In this document: one piece after another, positions 55,447 to 64,000 of the stretch | Layout of the letters: each line of letters begins with the position of its first letter | How positions within the stretch are numbered: the first letter of the stretch is position 1 | Program-made: the position numbers and the translations under genes | The notes under the pieces: generated by a model | The model's input: the letters and a program-made list of their open reading frames with translations, nothing else | The model's database searches: none | Told to the model about the DNA's origin: nothing | From: Epithemia pelagica | Taxonomy: Eukaryota > Bacillariophyta > Bacillariophyceae > Surirellales > Surirellaceae | NCBI GenBank assembly: GCA_946965045.2 | Contig: OX337231.1 | Coordinates: forward strand, 1,116,001 to 1,180,000 | Direction of reading: 5' to 3' | Length of the DNA stretch: 64,000 bases

Positions 55447-56500
55447 AGACTATAAAATAAAAAATACCAATTGGTTTGTGCACAACAAAGGGCCACATGG
55501 CCAAACAAGTTGTCACCCATAGTCCTGAAGATACTACACTCAGTGGGCTTGACACAGAGGGATTTATGCGCTACTATTAATGACAATACAAACTCGGCAA
55601 TCTGGATGGGTAAATAAAATATCTTCGGCAACAAAACAGAGGACAAGTGCACCATGCACAGAGCAGAGCTCATATTGAAGCATGCCACTGGTATTTCGGC
55701 TCATAAACGGAAGGGCTCTGCAATTGATGAGAATCAAGCTTTGTACAAATTTACCAAGTGTTTCTGAAATTTGGTGCGTATTTGATGAGTAAAAAGGGTC
55801 CATCAATTTGATGCGCACTGAAAAACTTTGCCCAAAGTATTGGGAAAGTAATCATTGAAGTCGCCATGCCCAACAAAACGAGGGTTGGAGGGAGTTGCAG
55901 TTTGTTTTACGGCTTCCTTCTGATCAAGCATGTCGCTTATCTTTACTTCCATCACTGCATTCACTCAGATAAAGCATTTCACAAACATTATCCATAACGA
56001 AGGACCAATGGGCGGCAATGGCTCAGTGGGCGGCAATTGCTTAGTTCGAAGCCATTCTTCCTCCATTGAAGACTGTTTCCATGACTCTGCAGTCTGATGA
56101 ACCGTCTGCCTCTGGTGCCACTTTATTGGTTATCTTCAATGCCAAAAATTTAATTTCCAAGATGAAAAAGAACGGAGTAACATCATAGGTAGTAACTTCA
56201 CGACTTCTAACGACAAAGAATGTCGTTTCTCTGCCTTTGCTACAGGATAGGGCACTATAGGCTATAACAAGACTAAAATTGGGTATTTCAGTCTCTTGTT
56301 TCAGAACTTTTCACGACATTCCACGACTTTCCATGACTTTTCACAACATTTCACGACTTTTCACGACTCTTTACAACATTTCACGACAACAAAGACAATA
56401 TTGTCAAAGGGCAGGTTGAGGTCCATTTACTGCGGTAACTGATAAAAAACATTTATGAACCATATAGATAGACTTATCCTATGAAGCTAAATGTCGAGTA
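55447..56500. other. No gene assigned; short minisatellite
   Basis: Minus frames at 55425-55818 (LPKIFYLPIQIAEFVLSLIV) look protein-like but carry no known motif. A 33-bp repeat with GATA(A/G)ATAATGGCAGGGAAAT occurs twice at 55342-55395. No other feature was seen up to 56300. Confidence 0.35.
56305..56393 (+). repeat. Short TTTTCACGAC-type tandem repeat
   Basis: About eight copies of a 10-12 bp motif, TTTCACGACTT / TTCACGACAT and variants, are packed in 90 bp. The spacing is irregular. Confidence 0.8.
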
Positions 56501-57480
56501 GGAGCTCTTTTGAGGCATGGTATCTTGTTCGTGCACCTTTTAACCTTCTCTCTTCCTGTGAGTGTTCCTGCTGGTATCATCGTCGGCTTCAGCAGGCTTC
56601 CACTCCACATGCTTCCAACTCGCCTTCTTGCCCTTGCTCCGCTGCTCGTTGATTGCAAGGGCCAACTGCCGATGGAAGATCTCGGTCATTGCTCCGGGCC
56701 CATTGGCTTCTTTGTGACTGCACAATCTTCGTCGTACACAGGGATCTCTCATCACAGCCCAGCAATATCGTCATCTTGCTCGAGAAGGGCCTCTTCGTAG
56801 CATCCTTCGTCTCGTCATGCCCAACAACACTCGACTTCTTGACCCAGGTACGACTCACCCAGCCGGGGTCTTCGGTTTCGATGATGACATATCTGCCAAC
56901 TTCTTTCCCTTCAGATCGACCCACCCCATAGACTCTTCTTGTATGTTGTTCCTTGCACAAAGCGGATGCGCTCGCCCTTCCTGTCAACATACCTTTCCGC
57001 TGGTTCGGGCTCCACCATCTTTGACATTGATTGTTATGGCAATTCAACGTTCGATGGTTTCGTGTTCTGTGAAAATTTCGAGCGATCAACCAAGTTTTCT
57101 CATTATTCTCATTATTCATTCCTTTTTCTAAGTACATGTATTTGTCAAGTATCGAAAACAGCAAAGAGTGTGAAGACTAGTTTAGGTTTTTCTACCACTA
57201 AGGGAAGCAATTCTACTTCTTTGTTCGCTAAACGCGCGTCCGCCGGTTGGTCTTTGCGTAGTCTATACAGTCGTCACTCGCACTTCTGTCGCGTCCTGCA
57301 AAACTAGGTCCTCTAGTTCGTTGTCATCCATCATAATCACCTGGGTGGGGTGTTGTTGTTTTCGGAAGACTGAATGCGAATCTAGCCTTGAGACCTTCGA
57401 GTGGCCGCTCTTGGTAGGACAAGGTCGGGATTTCACTGAGTAAACTCTCGTCCCGCCTGTCCTCGCCTTGTTCGGATACA
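56501..57480. other. Unassigned region with short ORFs
   Basis: Minus-strand frames (57164-56589, and 56755-56540 with FHRQLALAINEQRSKGKKAS) look like pieces of a basic protein with shifts, possibly a transposase. Plus frames overlap them. No family motif was recognised. The last 180 bp (57300-57480) may belong to the 3' tail of the Penelope-like element. Confidence 0.3.
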
Positions 57481-58530
57481 TCATTTGACATAGTCGTGCT
57501 GGATGGGGGACAGGTTGGAAGTCCATGTGAACCAAGTGGAGCTCGAGCCCGTTGAAGTTCTTGAGACAGGTCGACAGATAGAGACCCTTTCGTCGTCTAT
57601 CGACTTCATCAGTGCTGGCGTTGTTGTGTTTCGGGAACCGGTGGAACCTCGGTTTATGGCGGCAAGCACCATAATTTCATTGCACTTGTTTATCGCAAGT
57701 TTTGGGTTGAATTTGGTTGCTTTGAGAATTTCAAGTCTTTCATGTGCACACAATTTGCATTCTCTTGTTCCAAATGTCTTGACTGTCGACAATGGCTTTC
57801 CCTGCCAGAGTAGTTCCACCTTCAACCTCTCATGGTTCTTGATCTCCTTTTTGGGAATGTCTCTCAGAACAAAGCAGGCAAAGTGACTGGTGAAGGAGTC
57901 GGAGCTTTTGTCTTTCAGGATCAGTGCCTTGACATCTTGCACATGTTGTTGCATCCTTTTTTCACATGCTGCTGGGTGTTTCCGATGTAGTACTTCCCCG
58001 TCTGGAGGCAGGTCGCCTTATACACCACTATGGAGCGTCTACATTTCCCTCCATAGGGACAAGCCTCTCTGTCCCTGTAGTTGCAGTAGAGGTCTTCAAA
58101 GTCGAGGGATTTCAAGGTGTCGGTGAGTGTGGTTTTTAAGTCACCTTGGAAATGTTCTGTGATGTTTGTGAATCTATGATAGGACACGCAGCCATGAGAG
58201 GTTCGGGAATCTGCTCTCTTGATTTCCTTAATCATCTTGTGGACTGGCTTCCTCCAATTAGCTGATCTTGAAATAGATAGCTCTTTTCCTGTCCCTGTCT
58301 CGACATTTCTTCAGGGCATTGGTGGTTTCATCTTGCTTTTCACGTTCCATGTTGTTGGACGAGTCACCTAGTGATGGGATTTGGTCTGCCTTGATTAGGT
58401 TCGAGTTTGATAAGGCTTTGGAAATGCTTCGGGTAGAGTTTGTCAAGGGTTGCGTTGCTGTTGGAGTCGTTTACTGAAGTGAGTTTTGTTAGGCGTTTGA
58501 TCACTCCATTCGGGATTGCCTTCAAGCAGC
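57481..58530 (-). pseudogene. Penelope-like retroelement 3' part (linker and GIY-YIG endonuclease)
   Basis: Reading leftward on the minus strand: FGEACLNAIPNGVIKRLTKL and TLDKLYPKHFQSLIKLE (linker after the RT), then RKRAIYFKIS, SYHRFTNITEHFQGDLKTTL, then CNYRDREACPYGGKCRRSIV with VYKATCLQTGKYYIGNTQQH, the GIY-YIG core of Penelope-like elements preceded by its Cys-rich knuckle. After a shift near 57950 come VQDVKALILKDKSSDSFTSH and VKTFGTRECKLCAHERLEIL with INKCNEI, the usual closing block. The frame stops at 57481. The RT is missing; at about 58530 the element is cut and joined to the Helitron remnant. At least three frameshifts are present. The GIY-YIG here is a different lineage from those at 17641 and 30388. 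Confidence 0.82.
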
Positions 58531-58531
58531 C

Positions 58532-61205
58532 TGGGGTGTGCAAGCTAAACGATCACATGCAGATGCATTTATGAACATATATAATGTTCACGCAAGCACA
58601 ATATTTGATTGTAATACCAATGTTGTGACAGCTGTTGATGGTGGAAGTGCTGTGATGTATATGACCGGTTACATTTCAAAAAACACATAAACAGAAGATA
58701 ATCTCCATTTCACAAAAGCTGCAAAACAGATGGTCACTAAAATGAAGGAAATGCTACAGATGATTCCCACATCCAAAATTTGGCAGAACCACAAGAATGT
58801 GACTGGAATGAAAGGGCTGATCGGTGCATTGTTGCTCTCGACTTCTGCACATATTTGCAATGCACCTATGGCTTCATACATAGTGAGAAATGAGTCAAGA
58901 TTCCATTTTCCACATGATTTTGCCTACTACGTCAATCTCAAGGATTTCGAAACTTCCAACTTTCAAGATTTGTCAGTTGATTCCATTGATGGAACACCAT
59001 TCTTGACCTCTAGTGTTGCAAACTATTTGTGTCGTTCTGTTGAGCTTGAGGGTATTTGTCTCTATGACTTTTTGGCTTGCTACTATACCGTCTGCCGAGG
59101 CTCGGACAAAACATTTCCTTGGATTAAATCTCATCCATCAAAAAACCATCTTGGAGTAACAGCATCAAAATATGAAAAAATTCCCATTGTAAATTTCAAT
59201 GACTTCATTGATACCAAAAGTTTTGGTATGCGGTCAATTGATATAGTCAATGTGCTACAAATTCAGGAACAAGATTCTGGACTACGTTCAATGGAAACCT
59301 ATGCCAAGAAAGCTAACTTGCTATTCTATCCATTTCAGGCAATTGCTGATTTGCAAAGTGAAGGCTCATATTTGAAGTGCTTTCAAGATGCGTTGACGAC
59401 TGGGATTCTGCAAGAACATCATGTAAGATACTTGCTTGGAAACATTCAAGATTGTCACAACAGCTTGAATGCAGGAAGGCCCCAAGATGCACTACAGTTA
59501 ACGACTGAACTTCCAACTTCAAATGATGTTATGGCTGAAATTGAGAATGATTTAGAAATGGTCTCACCAGCAGACATTGAAGATGCATTTGCCGAGTTGT
59601 TGGATGCTGTTCCTCATCTGACAGGTCCAACTATTGATCTCAGAAACTCAGAAAACATTTTCCAATGTGATTCAAGAGTAATTCGACAATGTGGAATGTC
59701 AAAATGCGGAAGTGAAAACATTGCCAGGCCAACTCTTCCCATTGAAACTTGCAGTGTGGGGTACAACAATGAATCAAATCATGACACTTCACACCAGACA
59801 CTGCATCATATAAATACAAATGCAAATGCACATGAATTGGAAAGCGTCAAATTTCCAACAATAAAAGGGCTTCATGAGCTTGCTATTTCAGTGACAGAAA
59901 GGATCATTGACGATGATGGAAAAGGAGACATGAAGGCAACTGGCACTCTCCACAACATACAAGAATATGCAGATTTTCATTTCAGACAAGATTCTGACCA
60001 AAAGTGTGCGTTTGAATCCATCACATCTGCTTTTATACTGAGAATGCATGATGAAGCTGCAAGGCATGCCAGAGATGGAGAGCCCATACAACCACAAAAA
60101 AGACAAAAACTTGATCATATTCAATGAACACTCCAAAAAGTCAATAGGCAAAACCAGTTTATTGCATTTTTGTCAGGGGCTGGGGGTTCTGGTAAAAGCC
60201 ACGTGATCAAGACCATTGTGAAATATGCAAAAAGTCTCTGGTGTGCCAACCTAGGTATCCAATATGACAAGTTGTTGTCACTGCGTTAACAGGTGCAGCA
60301 GCAGTTGGAATAAATGGGGAAACCACCCACATGGCCTGTGCCTTGAATCGAGAGGTTAAAGAAGAGCCTGACAAATGGAAAAATGCCTACCTTTTGATTG
60401 TCGATGAAATATCATTTGGATCAAAGGACTTCCTTGAAAGGCTTGACTTGAAGTTGAGGAAAATATTGCGCCCAAATGAACGCTTTGGAGGTATAGCAAG
60501 TGTTTTTGCTGGCGATTTCACATAGCTCAAGCCTGCCAAGGGACATCCATTGTACTTGTCCAAAGACTTTGAAACGTGGTATGAATGGTGCACACATTTG
60601 TTCTGGAGCTCAAAACCAACCACCGTTTCCATGAAGATCCACGCTGGGGGAGACGTCTTGCAAAATTTCGTGATGCAGGTCCTGGTGGAGACATGGATAT
60701 TGCCAAGATCAATACGCGAGTTGTTGGATCACCTGGTGGTCCCACAGAAAATGATATTCCTTCAACTGTTGTGTATGCAACCAAAACAAACATGGATAGG
60801 GCAGCTATCAATGAAGCCGAATGGCTGAAAGGAGGCGCGCTGGGTTTCCAAGAGTGGGGCACTTTGACACGCGGTTAATTTTTGCAATTCAGTATCTGGT
60901 TGAAAAAAAAACATAACACCCTGGTCTTTCTCACCTGGGTGAATAGCGGGGACTATACACAAACGGAAGAGTCATGCGGAGTCATTCCGCTACAACCAAC
61001 CTTGTTGACAGATGCAGTGAATTCGCTTCCTCTTGATGATATACCATTGACCAGAGAACAAAGATATCTTGCCAAACATCAAAGTGTGAAGCTTCCATTT
61101 ATGCCAATCACAAGTCAAGACGAGATGAGAGCCTTCCGGCAATTAGCACTTGATACGCCAGCCCTACTTGATGATTTGGAAAAAAATGGCCATTCGGTGG
61201 CTTGA
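58532..61205 (+). pseudogene. Helitron Rep-PIF1 helicase remnant
   Basis: The plus-strand sequence opens truncated with RSHADAFMNIYNVHASTIFD and VVTAVDGGSAVMYMTGYISK; YMTGY gives the two-tyrosine Rep motif. After a TAA at 58689 a long open frame (58730-60127, 465 codons) carries MKGLIGALLLSTSAHICNAP and ASYIVRNESRFHFPHDF, the region between Rep and helicase. A TGA at 60125 is followed in frame by the PIF1 Walker A motif FLSGAGGSGKSHVIKTIVKY. A frameshift near 60265 leads to VVTALTGAAAVGINGETTHM and Walker B YLLIVDEISF, then FAGDFT with a TAG at 60523, and after another shift ELKTNHRFHEDPRWG. The last piece (60882-61205) carries no clear motif. Domain order fits a rolling-circle Helitron. The 5' end with the HUH motif is lost at the junction with the Penelope-like element. 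Confidence 0.83.
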
Positions 61206-62020
61206 ACGGGTCAATGGTAAATCAATTCTGCCAAAACTGCCTGTGTATTTGAGGACATCTAAGGGTTGTTTTTTGGGTGGGGGTGGGTAATCACCCCGCT
61301 TACAATCAAGAAAATGCACCCCTCCCCCCAAAACCGCGCCCCTCCTAAAAAAAACCACGCACTTTCGCGTATTCACGCGCACAACCGACCCAACATGCGC
61401 CCATTTTTCAAATCATGCACGCGAAGTCTCCAAACACGCGCACAACAACCAAATCAAGCGCGTGACTCAGGGGTCATGCTCATTTTGCGCATTTCGCGCA
61501 CACATGTTCGTCAGAAGTTCGCATTACACAGAATTCCGTGCACATGTCGTTTCTTGCAATTCACCAATCAACCCCTCCCCCCAATACCACATATCTCAAC
61601 GCTTAGTATTAAAGTTCTGTATCCAATAGAAATGAATTAGAAATCAAATCCCTAGAGCGCCTCAACATAGATCTTTTCTCATGGTGACCGGTGTCTCTCC
61701 CTCCACCACAAACCCACGCTCCTCATCAAAGAAGGAGCAACAAAACAAGTACAAAGCAAGCAAAGAAACAAAGAAGATCATCCTTCTCCTCCTACATTCA
61801 CACCTGTTTCCATTTGAGAGTCTATCACGGTACAACACAGTTGATTGTTATTTGGTATTGTTTTCCTGAGTCTTTAGCCCGTTGTTTTCCTGTTGGAATT
61901 TGCCTTCCCTTCACTGAAGAGCTTGCTGCTTCACCCAGAAAACCGAAACCATTGTTTGTCCCTTTGGTGGTGGAGTCCGACTTTCTATTGGTACCCAAAG
62001 TCCTTTGAATTCCCTTGAGA
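61206..62020. other. No gene assigned; CGCGCAC-rich stretch
   Basis: 61340-61510 is rich in CACGCGCAC and TTCGCGCAC words in imperfect clusters. It might be the 3' flank of the Helitron, but no CTRR end with hairpin was confirmed. 61680-62008 has two overlapping plus frames with no recognised product. Confidence 0.35.
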
Positions 62021-62840
62021 CCATTGGTTGATTGTTGTTTTGGTGGATTTCGGTTCATTGATTGAATCTGTCTTATTCGCTATTGGAATTTACCTGATTG
62101 TCAAAGAGCTTATTTCTTCACCTGAAAACCACAAACCATTGTTTGTGATCCAGTTGCGGCTGTGTTGGATTGTTCTCTTATTTCTTGGTGTTCAAAGCCT
62201 ATTACCGTCAGCCTTTTCAACCTGTTGCTTGTCGAATCTTTGGTTGGATTGTTGTTTGGTTGGATCTTGATTCTCTGTCTATTGAATCCAGGAGTCGGCC
62301 GTTTCACCGATTGTGTTTCTTGTTTGTTGGATTGAGCCTGTGACCCTGTGGTGGTGGTATTGTGCCCCTTCTCTAGTTCCTGAGTGCCGAAAGCCTTTTT
62401 GAATCCTGTTCATTATCTCGAAGCTATTGTTGGATTGTTGGCTTGTTTGGATTTTGATTCTTTGTGACCCAGTGGTGTTGGTATTCGATCCGCTGTCTTG
62501 TTTTGGAGTGCCGCAAGCCCTTTGAATCGCTTTCTTGTTGATCTCGAATCTATTGTTGGATTGTTGGTTGGCTCTGTGACCGAGTGGTGTTGGTATTCGA
62601 TCCGCTGTCTTGTTTTGGAGTGCCGCAAGCCCTTTGAATCGCTTTCTTGTTGATCTCGAATCTACTGTTGGATTGTTGGTTGGTTTGATTTGATTCTTCT
62701 TTGCGACCCTGTGGTTGTTGATTGGATCCCTTGTCTTATTTTTGAGAGCCGGAAGCCCTTTTGAATCCCTTTCCTGTCGATCTCGAATCTATTGTTGGAT
62801 TGTTGGTTGGTTGGAATTTGATTCTGTGCATCATTGGTAT
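62021..62840 (+). repeat. Degenerate 112-127 bp minisatellite, five or more copies
   Basis: Units contain TGTGACC(C/G)(A/T)GTGGTGTTGG, then GAGTGCCG(C/A)AAGCC, TTTGAATC, TGTTGATCTCGAATCTA and TTGTTGGATTGTTGG. Clear starts lie at about 62338, 62463, 62575, 62702 and 62826; more degenerate copies extend back to about 62021. The two central copies (62463 and 62575) are nearly identical over about 110 bp. Confidence 0.88.
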
Positions 62841-63031
62841 TTGGATTTGCGGTCTTGAATACTGTGGTGGTACTGGAGGACTTGATCTTGTAAGCATTTC
62901 TTGAATTGTGAATGATTCCTCCCTGTTACAAGAAAGTACAAACAAGCTGGTGAAAAGGTAGTAGCCAGTTGTCTCTAATACTTTCTTTCGGGATTGATAT
63001 CTATGCAGGAGTGGTACCTGTTGGTGGTCTA

Positions 63032-64000
63032 ATGTCAAGCAACATGTCGGAGCAAAACGAAGATTCTGTGCTGGTTGGTGCTTTGCCTGCCCCTTTCAGT
63101 GAAGCAATGAAGAAGACTCCCTTGACGTTGGAACGAACAGTGTTTTTTGTACATGAGCGATGGAAGGAATGCCCTATTCAAGACTGGGTTGCTATCGATA
63201 TAGTGTACCCCATTGGTCCTACAGCATTGGTCCACGACTTTAGAAGACAAATGATCGTCAAGTTGGCATTGCCGCCTTGTTCCTCTACGTTACTACAAGA
63301 TATCCTTTGTCATGCGGCATTTTGTATCCCCAAGATACAAGCCGAGGTGGGTCATGACTGCGACAAGGAGCCATTCCGGACTGCTGCACTACGCATGTTC
63401 CTGAGGACTCTGTATGATAGTGCGGTGGATTACTGGCAACGAGTTTTTCCATCTGGCACAGAAGAAACTATCGATGGGCAAGAGCTTGGTTTTCGACAGA
63501 CAGTTGTTCATTGGATCCGGAATCATGAAATTTTTGGAAACGATGACACAGTTATATCAGTGTCCTTAGATGCGCTGAAGGTTCATTTGACCGACCATCG
63601 CTTTTACACTACAAGCTGACGTACGATGGAATCAAGATTCCCGTGTTGGTTCGAGGCCTTGAGTTGCTCCAGAGGATTCATAAATTGATCCATCCCAGCC
63701 AGGAAGAATTGTCACAGGGGGAGATCGTAACTGCGTTTGTTTCTACTATGCCCGATAAATTTCTCGTCACCTATGCTGAAGAATTTGGTGGGACGGAAGA
63801 ACAAGTCACATCACTGAGTTTGACACATATTGCTATGCGTTTTTCTAATATCGCGGATGCTGTCCACCGTGATGCCTGTTTTGAAGATATAAAGCGTACG
63901 ATGAAAAGACGGCAGCTGAAATTGAATCTGGCCCGACAATCGCAACCTGATCGTGTTGGAACTGAAAACGACGAATCGAATATCATAGAGGAAAGGAAAA
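63032..64000 (+). pseudogene. Uncharacterised ORF, possibly retroelement gag (runs off the window)
   Basis: The likely start is the ATG at 63032 (MSSNMSEQNEDSVLVGALPA). The frame is open to 63619 and reads HERWKECPIQDWVAIDIVYP, LLQDILCHAAFCIPKIQAEV, LRTLYDSAVDYWQRVFPSG. Near 63600 coding sense moves one base to another frame: LHYKLTYDGIKIPVLVRGLE, LLQRIHKLIHPSQEELSQGE and FVSTMPDKFLVTYAEEFGG, which stays open to the window edge. The two parts clearly form one protein of more than 320 residues with a single frameshift. The all-helical look, and the block with 'MP, F, Y' followed by 'S-x-x-x-I-x-x-(R/K)F', resemble a capsid-type gag, but no zinc knuckle is reached. A minisatellite lies directly upstream. 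Confidence 0.45.

Noticed and set aside
56305-56393. CRISPR-like short repeats
   Set aside because: Motifs are 10-12 bp with no spacer structure, in a eukaryotic setting; it is an ordinary minisatellite.

Overview
The window reads as a transposon-dense segment of a diatom nuclear genome. The evidence is eukaryotic: short GT-AG introns (84 bp at 4004-4087, 64 bp at 45819-45882), CACCATGG-type start contexts, and many broken mobile elements. The diatom assignment is an inference from the style of the Copia, PIF/Harbinger and GIY-YIG proteins; I cannot name a species. I saw no rRNA, convincing tRNA, CRISPR array or bacterial operon. Nearly every recognisable protein is damaged by frameshifts or stops.

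Layout. 1-2515: minus-strand Ty1/Copia gag-pol remnant that leaves the window at the left edge. 2516-5430: a small island of likely host genes, made of a divergent pair (2725-3389 minus, 3523/3607-4572 plus) and a SET-domain gene (4519-5430 minus) that overlaps its neighbour tail to tail. 5900-11070: minisatellites flanking a DDE-endonuclease transposase pseudogene (6822-10540) with a 632-bp CAA/CCACAACAA expansion. 11300-16860: two more minus-strand Copia remnants (a gag with a zinc knuckle, and a protease fragment) plus a foldback repeat. 17641-23748: a GIY-YIG gene, then a 2,820-bp unit present twice in tandem at about 99.9% identity. Each unit carries a PIF/Harbinger transposase pseudogene whose 3' end is itself duplicated with a 330-bp period. 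23749-46270: a mosaic of short fragments: Helitron Rep, three Copia pieces in both orientations, a second GIY-YIG fragment, a DIRS-like RNase H, gag-like pieces, a transposase-like ORF at 42471-44135, several minisatellites, and two candidate host genes at 44504-46267. 46364-52083: a Mutator-like (MULE) element with perfect 87-bp terminal inverted repeats. 57481-61205: a Penelope-like GIY-YIG end abutting a Helitron Rep/PIF1-helicase pseudogene. 62021-64000: a minisatellite followed by a retroelement-like ORF.

The most interesting unit is the MULE. Converging on its minus-strand transposase is a plus-strand passenger gene (47363-48817) whose C-terminal part looks like a 2-oxoglutarate/Fe(II) dioxygenase of TET/JBP type. 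Its leader is built from a 179-bp unit repeated three times, each unit carrying a complete intron and mini-exon. Both genes are now broken although the two TIRs are still identical.

All calls come from reading the sequence and from remembered family motifs. No database search was run.
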